A stretch of 64,000 nt of DNA from Podospora pseudocomata (taxonomy: Eukaryota > Ascomycota > Sordariomycetes > Sordariales > Podosporaceae). The position numbers were made by a program, and so were the translations under genes. Every line of letters begins with the position of its first letter. Position 1 is the first letter of the stretch. The stretch spans positions 3,534,001-3,598,000 of the forward strand of contig NC_085891.1 in NCBI RefSeq assembly GCF_035222375.1. Direction: 5' to 3'. Below the pieces are notes generated by a model. That model saw nothing but the letters and a program-made list of their open reading frames with translations. It was not told the origin of the DNA and made no database searches. Shown here in pieces: positions 53,342 through 63,962 of the stretch.

Positions 53342-53926
53342 TCTGTCTGTAGGAAAGTCCCCTCACCACCAGGACTGTACATCAGCACCCTTGATTGTTT
53401 TGTTGAGAGCAGATAGAATACTGGGGACGATGCAGCGAAATCGAGCATTTTCAGGAGCGCTGGAAGTTCGGCCAGGCCCCATGTGATGGGTGACTTTTCA
53501 TCTTGGTTTTACATTTGTTTTTTAAATATATTCGTGTCTTTTTTTCTTTTGCCTTTATAGTTGTCATTATTCTTCGGACGAAACGGTGGCTCGCACCAAG
53601 CCGCAATCTCTGAAGGTCCCTTTGACGACCCTTTTTGGAAGGAGTGTACTCCTCTGTTGTAGCTAACCAGTAATGGGCCTTCCCATACATTCCATTGCCA
53701 GACCCATGTGATCAGGTCTTGATTCGGATGGGCCAAAAGCAGCCAAGAGCGCGTTCTCGTTGGCACCTCCAGCGAACAGTTCGGCGATGCGGTCCAGGGT
53801 TAAGGCTAAATCCTCATCTGTTCAGAAACCTGGGTCGGGTAGAATGAGCAATAATGGTACTGAGTGTAGGCTTGATCGTCAAGTGCTTCATGGCTGGACG
53901 CGCTGAAGGCATGGATATTGCCACTT
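53342..53926. other. Convergent 3' region of the GTPBP1-like gene and LSM3, no gene seen
   Basis: Contains the 3' ends of two genes facing each other. An open frame at 53451-53690 (minus) has no recognisable content. Confidence 0.5.
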
Positions 53927-54453
53927 TCAGTGAATCCGTGACTGAGGGGAGATGAGCACAACGCTATCACCTGCATGGAATGTTAGCCGGGGTCCACAGA
54001 CCTGATGAGATGGATCTAAAAAGTACTAACCTCTGACAAAAAGCATCTCGGATTTCCGGCTGATAGTCTGTATACATCGAAGGGCACATTTTAGCCGCAG
54101 TTCTTGACATGGCATCCAACAGGTAGGTGGCCCCCACTATGATGGACTTTTCACTGACCTTGACTTCTTCGTCGTTCTCCTCGTCTTCAACCACGTATAT
54201 CGTCTCCTCCACATCCCCCAAGACGAGGTTACAATGGCTGTCGTAAGCCTACATAGTTAGGTTAGTCGCAGAAAAAGGCCAGGAGGTGCTGGGAAGTGCT
54301 GGCAGTGTTGAGAAAGGAAGGCAAGCTTACGTGGAGCCGACCCTTGAGCTCACGGTCTCCCCTCAGCTTCACAAACACAACCTCGTCGAGCAGCAGGCGG
54401 ACGAGATCGAGGGGCTCCGAAACGGAAGGCGCCTCCTCTGCAACATCGGCCAT
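53927..54453 (-). CDS. LSM3: U6 snRNA-associated Sm-like protein LSm3
   Basis: Four exons on the minus strand: 54453-54331, 54248-54159, 54067-54031, 53970-53927. Introns are 82, 91 and 60 nt, all GT-AG. Together they give 97 residues, the usual size. The joined protein shows Sm1 ([37 protein letters not shown]) and Sm2 ending [18 protein letters not shown], the LSm3 hallmark. Exon 3 is only 37 nt, so single-frame reading misses it. LSm3 is part of the LSm2-8 ring on U6 snRNA (splicing, nucleus) and the LSm1-7 ring in mRNA decay. Very sure. Confidence 0.96.
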
Positions 54454-54946
54454 CTTGAGGGGTTGTTTTTGGACCGAAGCTTAGTGTGCAAGGATCAAGA
54501 GAATGAAGTTGCCGTCGTTCTGTTGTTGTGGTGGTGGTTGTAAATCGTTGTTTTGAACGTGGTTGTTTGTCGTCGTCAGTTAGCAGTTCAGACAACAACT
54601 CATCCCAGCCTGGTTGGTGACTGCCGAGTGAGCGAGCGATGGGAGTGAGTTGAGTGGGTGCACGCTGGAGTCCGTTGCGATGGATCTGCCGGCTGACACC
54701 GCCTGCCATGCTGGGGTTTGTGAACCATGGTGGACAGGGGGGAGTCCTATAAGTGGGGCATTTGACAGGAGCTCTTTTGACATCCAAGTTGGGTTCTCAT
54801 TTTCATGGGATTTCGACATACATTCTGCCCGAGAGTGGCAGTCTTGAGAAATCTGGGTCACGTAGTAGAGAAATTATGATATTATTACAAGTTCAACTAC
54901 GCTGTATGTGCTTCCTTGGCTAGTCCAGGGACTGGCAGGCATCACC
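54454..54946. promoter_or_regulatory. LSM3 upstream region and GPI12 3' region
   Basis: 493 bases between two minus-strand genes. Rich in CA/AC-type simple sequence near 54,510-54,570 (minus strand ACAACCACC). No gene seen. Confidence 0.5.
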
Positions 54947-55876
54947 TTATTTTCTCTTGATCTTTTCCAGCCGGAGATCATTGATGTACATGTACCTGCT
55001 CAGAGTGATCCAGCCGTAACGGAACCACACCATCTGACTCTTGTGCGCCGTGGTCATGGCTTTCCACGCCGTTGTGAAGCTACCATGACCAGCCAAACCA
55101 TTGAGAAACACGAGCCCACCGGGGTGCTTTTTATCCCTCTTGCCGGCACCAATTGCCCAGCTCAGTAGGGTAGGGAGGACGTCGAGAAAAGCAGAGTATT
55201 TGCGGGCTATTGGGACGGTTGTCAAAGTATAAAGATCGACGGGGGATGCCCACCCCGCCTTGCCCGCCACGAGGGCACCGACAAACTCTTTGGCGCCATG
55301 ATACAGCGAGATATGGTTGGGATGGCTTGACACACCACCGGCGTCAAAGGTAATGAGCACATCTATGGAGGCTGTGGGGGGCGATGAGGCACCCTTTGAC
55401 TTGTTCAATTGAGGCGCGAAGGCAGAAACAAGGAGGTCCGAGATCTTGCCCGCATCCCAGGTCGTGGTCATGCTGTCGCGGAACTCGGGCTTCTCGACCA
55501 CAAAAACATCACTGGTGGACCGCAAGCCGAGGACCACACCAGATTTGGCCAGCTCTTTCTTTCGGGTCTCCCCCAAGCCATCCGCATCACCTGTGTCAAG
55601 AAAAGAATATCAGTACTTGTGCGAGAACCGGGGAGCTCTGGCGAAGTACGCACCGCTACTCAAGCAGAGAATCTTGACATGGTTGCCAGTTTCAGGCCGC
55701 GTGAGGGCGAGAACTGTGGGGGCAAAGAACATGGCCTCATCGTCCGGGTGCGCAATCAGAAGACAGATGCTCTTGTTCTCCAACTTTGGAAACCGCGTCG
55801 AGACCACAGAGGCGGTGTATATGTAAAGTGACGGGAGCACGACAGCCAGCACGGCGAGGATGGTGAGCAACTCCAT
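54947..55876 (-). CDS. GPI12: N-acetylglucosaminyl-phosphatidylinositol de-N-acetylase (PIG-L/Gpi12)
   Basis: Two exons on the minus strand: 55876-55654 and 55590-54947 (intron GTGCGT...ACAG, 63 nt), giving 288 residues. An N-terminal membrane anchor (about 1-22) precedes the LmbE/PIG-L metal motif [10 protein letters not shown] (about 43-52). SSG at the exon end joins [30 protein letters not shown] carries the second metal/catalytic His pair. The enzyme removes the acetyl group from GlcNAc-PI on the cytoplasmic face of the ER, the second step of GPI-anchor synthesis. All signature residues are present. Confidence 0.95.
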
Positions 55877-56476
55877 CTCGATTTGCCCGAGCTCGACGGC
55901 GATATCGTCCCCAATCGTTCGTCTTGTCGAAAATCGGGCGCACAGTCAGGCAGGGGCCGAAAAGCGAAGCGGTTCAAAAAGGAGGCGGGTCGGAAATTTC
56001 TTGGGCTGTTACTGCAAGGGACAACCGGTCTGAGAGAAACAATGTTTTCGTGGAAGATGCATCAGGCGCCACTTTTGCGACTGGCAAGGTTCCCCTGGTC
56101 CTTATCAAGTTCAGTGGACCTGCGGATAGTGAAGCTCACATCACGTCATTATCAAGCCCTGTCCCGGAAAAAGGAACCACAGAAGCCTTGTGTAGGTATG
56201 CCGTACTCAAAGTTGGAGAATAGAGAGCTATGGCTATGAAAAGACTCATCTCTGTTTATACCGGCCAGAAGGGTTTGATGCATGCACAAGGAGCTGCCCC
56301 TCCATTCGCTCATGGTCCCCCACTACGGCGGCGCAGCGCAACAAGAGCTCCAGTGGAGCTGTCAGCCAAGCTGCTGGGAAGTGATTGCTGTATTTAATTA
56401 ATATGTATTAGCGCCACGAAACACGCTCGCGCGTTCTTTGCTTCTCGTCTTCCTTCTCCCTGGACCTCGACGAACA
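55877..56476. promoter_or_regulatory. Divergent promoter region of GPI12 (-) and the DUF7719-like gene (+)
   Basis: 600 bases between two divergent start codons. An AT-rich spot TTAATTAATATGTATTA lies at about 56,395-56,411, about 70 bases before the plus-strand ATG. No other element is recognised. Confidence 0.6.
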
Positions 56477-57230
56477 ATGGCGAGACAACGGAAAGATCCC
56501 GTTACCAAGGTCAGACTCAGGCAACCTGACCGATCGGGCCCGAAGGAGAAGACGCTGCTGGAGATTGCTCAGGAGAGGAATCTCTTTGCCGAGGCCGAGA
56601 AGCGACAAAATGCGCTGAGGAAGAAAACCGGAAAGTCCGGGACTGTTGATGGGAACAGCAGCAGCGAGGATGACGAAGAGGACGACGAAGAGGATGAGGA
56701 GAAAGGCTTGTCTCCGACCGCCGAGCGCATTCTCGAGACGATGCTCTGGGCTTCGTGTCTGTCAATGCTGCACTTTACACTCGATGTGCTGGTCCAGCAC
56801 CAGTATTCGGCTGACCGTGTGGTATGGCCCACGGTCTGGACGAGGTTCTTCCAGGCTCTTCTTGGTATGTGTGCTATTTCTTTCTCTTGCCACCCGGATC
56901 GGCCGCGCTGACGCAGTTCACCATCCAGTCTTCGGATTACTGGTTTATACCCTCCACCCTCACCCATCGAAACCGACGCTCGTGCCTGGCCTACCCTTGC
57001 GATATCAGTCGATACTGAGGCAGTCCGTCTTTTTCATTTGCAGCATATGCGCCGGCTGCTACATGATTCATATTACGAATATGTTCGGGTATCTGGCAGT
57101 CATGAAGCAGGCGCCGTCTCTCGGGTGTCTCTGGGTGTGGTCCGTGATCGAACTCGAACTCCCCTGGGCTGTTCTCAGCCTTGTTGGAGCCGGGGGCTTT
57201 CTGTGGCTCAACGGCTATGACATCAAATGA
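56477..57230 (+). CDS. Uncharacterised fungal membrane protein (DUF7719-like)
   Basis: Exons 56477-56864 and 56917-57230 (intron GTATGT...CTGACGCAG, 52 nt) give 233 residues. A basic N-terminus (MARQRKDPVTKVRLRQPDRSG) and a short acidic run of Asp/Glu (about 60-77) precede four or so hydrophobic segments. These start at ETMLWASCLSMLHFTLDVLV and include QSVFFICSICAGCYMIH and the C-terminal WAVLSLVGAGGFLWLNGYDIK. This matches an uncharacterised, conserved ascomycete family as I recall it. The function is unknown and an organelle membrane location is likely. It is divergently paired with GPI12. Confidence 0.82.
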
Positions 57231-58153
57231 ACCTCAAGGGAGGCGCTCGTGTGTGGGGCTGGGGACCAGTTTGGGGTGGGCACTTGAGAGAAGGAGGGGG
57301 AAGGGGGTTCTTGCAGCTTCAAGGTGTGGTGGGATATCTAGGGCCAATCGTGTAGGTATGGACGCACGCATGTCACCCGAAGGTACCTCGTCCCGAAAAT
57401 CACTTCCTGCTTCTCTCCCCGCCCGACTGGTGCCGCGCAACCTCCTGTCCACTCTGGTATCGGGTGGCTGGAGGGATGTGATGGGTGCATGCGGCTTGGG
57501 CGTTTGGAAAACGTCCCTCGCGGCTGCGGTGCAAGCGCCACGTCGGTCACCGCACCGGACAGAGAGACTGGAACAGCATCACCACTCTTTCCGGAATGTC
57601 TCACGTTAGTTAGCGTTAGCTCGGGTGCGGCCGTTGAGCGGTATGTAATTGAGCTGGCCGGTCAACAAGCCCGGCGCGACTTCTTTGTCAAAACCGCATG
57701 CAGTTGAAGAACATGCCATGAGACATTTCCCTCATTTCCCCAACTGGAGATCCAGGCCCGATGGAAGGTCCATGTACCCAGGACCTGCCCTCTTCTCGAC
57801 GGAAGCAACAATGGCAAAGACAACAACACCATGCATCGGACTGCAGCCGGCGGCATTTCTGCCCGCCAAGAAACCTGCTGCCTCCGTCGCGCTTGCAATC
57901 TCTTCCACTGACGATCGCGGCTCGAGGAAGAGTTTAAAGCTGGCCGGTCCTGCTCTGTCCACGCCATGGCCCGTCTGTCTGGTTGTCCCTCGACCTGCCT
58001 CACCAACGCTAACATTACTCAGACTCGACACTCTCAACACAGTTATATTCAGCCTCATACCCACGCTTGGTATTCTGCCGTTTTGCTCCTCGTCAACCTT
58101 ATCCGAGCATCGTTACGGACGCCGTCAAATACCCCTTCCCCTTGTTGGCCACC
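57231..58153. other. Intergenic region with promoter of the deacetylase gene
   Basis: 923 bases without a convincing gene. A long frame at 57649-58263 runs into the deacetylase in another frame and is Pro/Ser/Ala-rich without family features. The last 200 bases are C/T-rich, as in fungal 5' leaders. Confidence 0.5.
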
Positions 58154-58924
58154 ATGACGATGATGCGGCTGTCCACGTTGCTCTCCCTTTCTGTCGGGCT
58201 GCTCCACTCAGGTGGGCAAGCCGCACCAGCCGACACCAGCAGACTGGCGCCCAGGGTACCTAACGGCGTGATCATTGAGCACTGCACTGTTCCCGGTACC
58301 GTGGCCCTCACGTTCGATGACGGTCCCTTCAGTTACACCGGCCATGTCCTGGACCTCTTGGACGCGTACGGTGCCAAGGCCACGTTCTTCGTCAACGGGG
58401 AGAACTGGTCTCACGGAATCGATGACCCCTCGACTACGTGGCCCAGCATCCTGAAACGCATGATTGCCTCTGGTCATCAGATTGCATCTCACACTTGGTC
58501 TCATCAAGACCTGACGTACGCCAACTGGGAGCAGCGAAGATATCAAATGCAGCAACTCGAGACATCCCTTCGAAATGTGATTGGCAAGGTCCCAACTTAC
58601 ATGAGACCGCCTTACGCCAACTGTGGAGGCGATTGCCTCCCCGATATTGAGAGCTTGGGGTATCACGTGGTCAACTTCGACGTCGACACCAAGGACTACC
58701 TTCACAACTCGCCAGGCACCATCCAGGCGGCGATAGATACTTTCTCGTGGGCGGTAAACTCTGGCGGCCAGTCATCATACCTGGTGCTCAGCCATGATGT
58801 ACATCAAACTACCGCCGAAATCCTCACTCCCGCCATGTTGGAAATTATTCAGGAGAACGGACTGAGGGCTGTCACGGTTGGCGAGTGTTTGGGTGACCCG
58901 TCAAGCAACTGGTACCGCTACTAG
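58154..58924 (+). CDS. Secreted polysaccharide (chitin-type) deacetylase, CE4 family
   Basis: 256 residues, no intron. The ATG in GCCACCATGA is chosen over an upstream in-frame ATG because a signal peptide follows directly (to about residue 23, GGQAAPA). The NodB domain motifs are in order: TFDDGP (general-base and metal Asp), SHTWSHQD (metal His-x3-His), RPPYANC (Arg-Pro-Pro-Tyr), DVDTKDY, and LVLSHDVHQ with the catalytic His. The enzyme removes acetyl groups from chitin or chito-oligomers outside the cell; in plant-associated fungi this can hide chitin from host receptors. No chitin-binding module is fused. It could also act on another N-acetylated glycan. Confidence 0.93.
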   Translation: MTMMRLSTLLSLSVGLLHSGGQAAPADTSRLAPRVPNGVIIEHCTVPGTVALTFDDGPFSYTGHVLDLLDAYGAKATFFVNGENWSHGIDDPSTTWPSILKRMIASGHQIASHTWSHQDLTYANWEQRRYQMQQLETSLRNVIGKVPTYMRPPYANCGGDCLPDIESLGYHVVNFDVDTKDYLHNSPGTIQAAIDTFSWAVNSGGQSSYLVLSHDVHQTTAEILTPAMLEIIQENGLRAVTVGECLGDPSSNWYRY

Positions 58925-59281
58925 CGGGCGGATGACGATTGATGACGCTATGAGCCAGGATATCTCAATGAGCGACGATCAAGATATGACGGGCAGGCGG
59001 CGGTAATGATGATGCTTATAACGGTTGTTTGGTCCTGGGCTCGGAATTTCTGATTCACATACTGTTGGTGGAACATGGTCTGCACCAAAGGGAACTTACC
59101 CTCTGTTCCTGGTGATTGACCGAAGCTTGAGGGGTTGTCATTGCTGTTCTTTAATCATTTATCTGTATCGCATAACTAAAAGTCCTAGTCGCCTACGGGT
59201 TGCTAATCCACACTCACTATAATATACTTTATATCGACATGTGTGCTGCAATTCCATTCATGGCTTTGATTTGGAACCATC
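58925..59281. other. Convergent 3' region, no gene seen
   Basis: 3' ends of the deacetylase (+) and the alpha/beta hydrolase (-). Nothing else is recognised. Confidence 0.5.
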
Positions 59282-60590
59282 CTAGAGGTTGTGAAGCAGA
59301 TGTTTAATTTCCCTGACCACAAGTTCCGCGTCGTCCTTTTGTATAAAATGCCCGCATCCGCTGGCAACCTTCACTGTATTGGAATTTCCCGGGGTGTGGA
59401 CAAGACGAAGGAGGCCATCATTATAACGTGACCACATTGGGTTCATAAAAGTGTTGATAACTTGCTTCAGGACAGCCATGGTGCCCTAGCAGAATTGAGG
59501 CACAGTGTTGTCAGTAGGAGAGTTAAACCACAACGGATGATTGCTCGGCTCAGGAAGTGTTTACTCACTTTCTCGCACTGCTCGGCGAACTCATCCCAGT
59601 CATGCCCGACGACGGTCAACAGCGGTGCCTTCTCGCTGGGCTTCTCATCTCCCGGTGCAGCTATAAGAGGGAGTGAGGGTCTGTCGGAAAAGGGCAACAT
59701 CTCGGCCAGTTTTCTTCGGTCAAAATGTTCAGGGTTGGGAACCGTCGGGTGGAAGAATTTGCGAAACTGTGAACGCGTGTATCGCAATTCTTGCGGGGAG
59801 ACGCCTTTGGGCAAGGAGTCTGGGTCGAAGCCAGCGTCGTCGGGATCTGGGAAGATGGAGACGAAATCCGTGTTGGCTATCATCGAATCCAGGAAGAGGT
59901 ATGCCGATATCTGTGTTTGGTCTGCATGTGCGTGGGCGTAGAAGCGTGCCAGGGGGCAGCCAATGGAGTTGCAGACAAACACCAGACGGGTTGACTCCAG
60001 GTTTGGGAGGTGAGGTGACGAGCTGGTGAATTGTGTTAGGAGCTGGTGGAGCTCGGAGACGATGTCATGAGCGTCATGGCTGTAGGGGATGGTATTGGGG
60101 TCATCGGTTGGGTCGTGGTCCGAGTCTCCTTGGCCATAACGATCATAGGTTAATATCGTTGGAGGGTGCTGATTGTTGTCGGAGAAACTGGAGAGAAGGT
60201 GAGATATGGTCGGCGACCATGCCCTACGTGACAGAACCAGGCCATTAAGAAAGACTACCAGGACGTCTGAGAGGTTGCGACTGGTACTTGGTGAATGGGC
60301 GGAGAAGACAGATGCCCTGAGATACGCACTTGGTTTGGTGGTGAGGGTGATGTGATGTCTTCCATTGGGTAGCCACTAATTATGTGATGGTGTGATTAGA
60401 GGAAACCGGAATAAATAAGGTTTAGTGAAAACGCAAAGCAATGGGTCTATTCTTCCGAGCTATGAATATAGTTAGATAAGAGCTTGATACCAGTTTGGGG
60501 GGTATGAGGAGATCTGAATGACGTTTCAGCGGGGTATCTAGAGTCTACAACCTCACTTTAGGCTGCACATAAAACTCGTATGGAGGTTTA
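59282..60590 (-). CDS. Alpha/beta-hydrolase-fold protein, 5' end unresolved
   Basis: Minus strand. Sure exons: 60375-59569 and 59485-59282 (intron GTGAGT...TGCTAG, 83 nt). A probable upstream exon ends at 60557 (DKPPYEFYVQPK, donor GTGAGG, intron 60376-60556); I could not place the start codon. The fold is visible as VVFLNGLVLSRRAWSP (oxyanion loop), ILTYDRYGQGDSD, the nucleophile elbow VCNSIGCPLARFYAH (Ser in C-N-S-I-G, with Cys instead of the first Gly), and GCGHFIQKDDAELV with the likely catalytic His near the end. Substrate is unknown; the family includes esterases, lipases and epoxide hydrolases. There is no clear signal peptide. Confidence 0.78.
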
Positions 60591-60969
60591 TCACACTGGG
60601 ATACCGCGGGGCCTTGATGCCGTCAACCATGCCCTTAATATTGCCTCCCATCAGCCCAACAAAACAACAGCATGGATTGCGGAGACAAAACAATGAACTG
60701 AATGCCAAGTATCCAGCCACGTCTTAGTCATTCAGTGGCCTCCGCATTCCTCCACTGCATCCTGCTCTACGAAAACCCATACCTATAATTACTACACACG
60801 TAGCCAAGCCCTAGCAGCCAATGACGTCTTGTTTGATTACCTCTCTTATCTACATCGACTTCAAACGTCGAGCTTTGCATCCCACCACCGCCATTTTCGC
60901 AGGGGTTTTCACCAACCTATCTATCTAACCTTGCCTATTGTCATTCAGTTCATCTATCACACAGTGACC
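60591..60969. promoter_or_regulatory. Divergent upstream region of the hydrolase (-) and MOSC gene (+)
   Basis: Between two divergent genes. An in-frame ATG-lacking extension of the MOSC frame reaches 60829 but is leader-like (C/T-rich). The first exon of the hydrolase may lie in the left part. Confidence 0.5.
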
Positions 60970-62043
60970 ATGAAAATTACAACAGTAGGAATCACCATCT
61001 TAAATGATCAGATCCTTTCTCTAACGACTTGTACACAGCTTTATGTCTATCCCATAAAGGCCCTTCGCGGCATCAAACTCAAATCAGCCCGAATCGGGCC
61101 CCAAGGCATTGCCCACGACCGGACTTTCATGCTCTTCCAGGTTTCTGAACCTGATGGGGAGCTCAAGAAAATGCAGGTCGATTCCCATCCACAATGCGCT
61201 CTTTTTGAACAAGAGCTCTCGGGTGGTAACATTTCGGTTCGATATCACGACCCAGAAATCCAAGATCAAGATGAGCAGCCGCTCGTGATCCCACTCACCG
61301 TCGACACTGCCACCCTCGCCAAAATAAACGTCAATCTTCATGGCAGCGCACCATCATCAGCCTACTCGATGGGATCACCCTATGAAGACTGGTTCTCTGC
61401 CCGGTTTGGCTTTCCTATCAGACTGGTCTACATTGGTGATGGGAAGAGGGCTGTACTGGGTGATACCCTCCCTCCTAAGCAGCATCAACAAACCACTCAG
61501 AATGGCAAGGGCGGTTGGCTATCATCTCTAACGTCCTATGTCACCGGAAGGGGTCAGGAGGGGAAGCCATGGATTACCTTCACTGATGTCGCACCTTTAC
61601 TTGTGACATCCGAGTCGTCCCTACATGATGTCAGCGCTCGGCTGCCTGCTGATGAACCCATGCCCATGTATAAGTTTCGTCCCAACATCGTGGTCGATGG
61701 GCAGGGTGAAGAGGCCTGGGCGGAGGACTGGTGGGCTGAATTGACCTTCAACAACAAGCACAAGCTGCTCCTCACCGGGAACTGCGTGCGATGCGTGAGC
61801 TTAAATGTTGATTATGAAACTGGCAAGCCCGCTGTGGGAGAGCTGGGGAGTGTTTTAAAGAAGTTGATGAAAGACAGACGAGTGGATACTGGGTCCAAGT
61901 GGTCGCCTGTTTTTGGCCGATATGCTTTCCCTGCTGTAATGCAAGACAGCCAGGGTGCGAGTTTCGAGCTGAGGGTTGGGGATGAAGTGGAGGTCACCAA
62001 GAGAAATGCGGAGCGAACTGTTTGGGATTGGCCTGGGCTATAA
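60970..62043 (+). CDS. MOSC-domain protein (mARC-like molybdenum cofactor protein)
   Basis: Exons 60970-60984 (only 15 nt: MKITT) and 61039-62043, with intron GTAGGA...CTAAC...ACAG, 54 nt; 339 residues. Splicing gives MKITTLYVYPIKALRGIKLKS, the start of the MOSC N-terminal beta-barrel domain. HDRTFMLFQ follows, then the MOSC domain with KFRPNIVVDG and GNCVRCVSLNVDYETG, where a Cys binds the molybdenum cofactor in mARC proteins. Known relatives reduce N-hydroxylated compounds or nitrite-like substrates. There is no clear membrane anchor at the spliced N-terminus. The unspliced frame is also open, so the intron matters for the true start. Confidence 0.9.
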   Translation: MKITTVGITILNDQILSLTTCTQLYVYPIKALRGIKLKSARIGPQGIAHDRTFMLFQVSEPDGELKKMQVDSHPQCALFEQELSGGNISVRYHDPEIQDQDEQPLVIPLTVDTATLAKINVNLHGSAPSSAYSMGSPYEDWFSARFGFPIRLVYIGDGKRAVLGDTLPPKQHQQTTQNGKGGWLSSLTSYVTGRGQEGKPWITFTDVAPLLVTSESSLHDVSARLPADEPMPMYKFRPNIVVDGQGEEAWAEDWWAELTFNNKHKLLLTGNCVRCVSLNVDYETGKPAVGELGSVLKKLMKDRRVDTGSKWSPVFGRYAFPAVMQDSQGASFELRVGDEVEVTKRNAERTVWDWPGL

Positions 62044-62311
62044 CTTATAACTGGTGAGAGAGGCTTCTATATTTCAAGGTATAACTGCAATATATTCCCG
62101 TGGAAGCGATGGTGGTATAATGAACTATGAAAATTGTGTAGCCATATTCAAGCCATCCTCGTTGTCGAAGCTTGACATATTCCGCCTGCGGAAGAAATAC
62201 TGAGTGATGTGTCTTTGTTGAGGCACACCTCCGCGTCTCTCCCGACTGACACCGTCATCTGTCCAGATAGAAGGCGTGGGTGACGAGATTTGCCTCGGCG
62301 GTGGCACTGAT
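62044..62311. other. 3' region of the MOSC gene, no gene seen
   Basis: Short convergent interval. A minus-strand frame (62125-62394) continues past the stop of the leucine-rich pseudogene but in another frame, and I do not call it. Confidence 0.4.
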
Positions 62312-63560
62312 TCAAACCGTTGCTTGGAGCTTGGAAATGGAGGGCGTGGGATACTCGGTGGTGATGCCTGCCGGGCGAACCTCAGCGGCGACACGATCTA
62401 TCCTGTCGTATGGATAGACTTCAGGCTTAGGGTTGTTGGATCCAGGGCTGAAGAATCCCACGTCGGGATTGAAGTCGACTTTTATGCTTTGCAGTGGTAT
62501 CTTACGGGCAATCGCGGCAAGAGCAAGCCCTCGCAACCAATCCTCATCGGCTTGGTCAAAGTTGGAGATGCCTTCTGAGCATTGCTGGTCAACCCCAGCC
62601 CATTGCCAACAGAACTTTCGCAAACGCGGGCCTAGCAGCTTCAAGTAGGTAACAGAGCCCACCACGTTGTTCTTACTCCACGGATCTGCGCCCACCCAAT
62701 GCACCATAGTGTTCCAGCGTGAGAGAGAGAGGTCCTCCAGCAGGGGAAAGTCAGTCACGTCAAAGCTACCAAGCGCGCCTGTTAAGTAGGATATCTCGAT
62801 TGAGCGAAGCGTTTCTTTGTGATGGGAGAGCAGGACGTGCATAACAGTCAAGTCAAAGGCTCGATGCCTGCGAAGCCCGGTGTTGTGGAAACGAGTGGGG
62901 GAATGAAAAGTGCTCAAGCTCCCTGAAAACAAGTAGAAAGCGCTGTAGATTGTCAGGGCTGTCTTCAAAGCAGCTGAGCGTAATGGAAGTGATGGCCGAG
63001 GAGCTCCGGTGGTTCTGGATGTGGGTCTGGTCAGCCTGTTTTGTATCTCTACAGGACAAAAAGAATACGAAGACGAGGTCTTGCCTTGAATACGCTTAAG
63101 GGGAACTGTGGGTATGTCGGCGCAACACTGTACAGTTCGAGGACTTTGAGACTGGGCATGTCGTTGATCATCTGGCAGACCGGCACAAGGCGGAGCGCAT
63201 CCTCCATGCTAAGATACAACGACTCGAGGGCTGGCATCGCCATCGTAACTGTGCGGCGTTATGATACGCCTAAAACGGCGACACACTGCCAACAGGGCCA
63301 CGGCATCTCGATATTTATCAGCATGGTTTAGATGGCCACCGCCAAACCGACCATGGTGGCGCAGTTCGTGAGTTGCCAAACTCGAGGATCACCACCAGAA
63401 GCTCGTCTGGTAGACTGATAAGCCCTATGCTGAGCACTCCATTCTGAACAGATGTAGCGGGGGTTTGGGGGCCTGACAATAATGAACTGACCAGCTTCAG
63501 ATCGACCTAGAAGGGCATCGCGACCAGGTTTACGTCCAGCAAGATATCGGCATGGAGCCA
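62312..63560 (-). pseudogene. Broken leucine-rich/F-box-like fungal protein
   Basis: Read on the minus strand, consecutive pieces look like one protein in changing frames. They are VWQLTNCATMVGLAV (near 63,350), MAMPALESLYLSMEDALRLV to RPRLRILFVL (63243-63049), SSSAITSITLSCFEDSPDNLQ (about 62,990-62,900), then FDLTVMHVLLSHHKETLRSIEI to YPYDRIDRVAAEV and a stop at 62312. This style matches uncharacterised F-box/leucine-rich proteins of filamentous fungi. Most joins need one-base shifts, and no usable introns were found, so I call it a decayed gene; unseen introns remain possible for the 5' part. Confidence 0.55.
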
Positions 63561-63962
63561 CCATTCTTGCTTGTCTGTTGCTCTTCCGTTCTTGGAGATG
63601 GTGTCCGAGTTGTTCTCAGAAGAAGCACGCTGAGAGAGAAGATATCATCAGTATTGCTGTTTGCTGTCTGTTCTGCCTGTTGTCAATGCGTGGTTGGGTC
63701 TGGTCTGGAAACAGGGAAGATTTACACGTTAGGTATTGGACATCACCAAAAGGGACAGTGCAACGGACCCCTGAGCCCTTTTCGCACTCAGTGGATCTGT
63801 GCGCGCAGTGGTGGCGGGACCCCACATCGAATTGCCGTGGGGACAACCCCCTAAAACGTGAACAGAAGAGCGTTGCTTGAAGGCGAAACAGCTATTGACT
63901 GAACCTCTCTTTTACCTTGGCCAACACCAACACCATATATTTCACCATTTTGTCTCATCATC
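63561..63962. other. Upstream region of the last, partial gene
   Basis: No supported gene. The last 70 bases are C/T-rich with CAACACCAACACC, typical of a fungal leader before the ATG at 63963. Confidence 0.4.

Noticed and set aside
57649-58263. 204-codon frame upstream of the deacetylase
   Set aside because: Overlaps the signal-peptide region of the deacetylase in another frame; Pro/Ser/Ala-rich translation of a C/T-rich leader.
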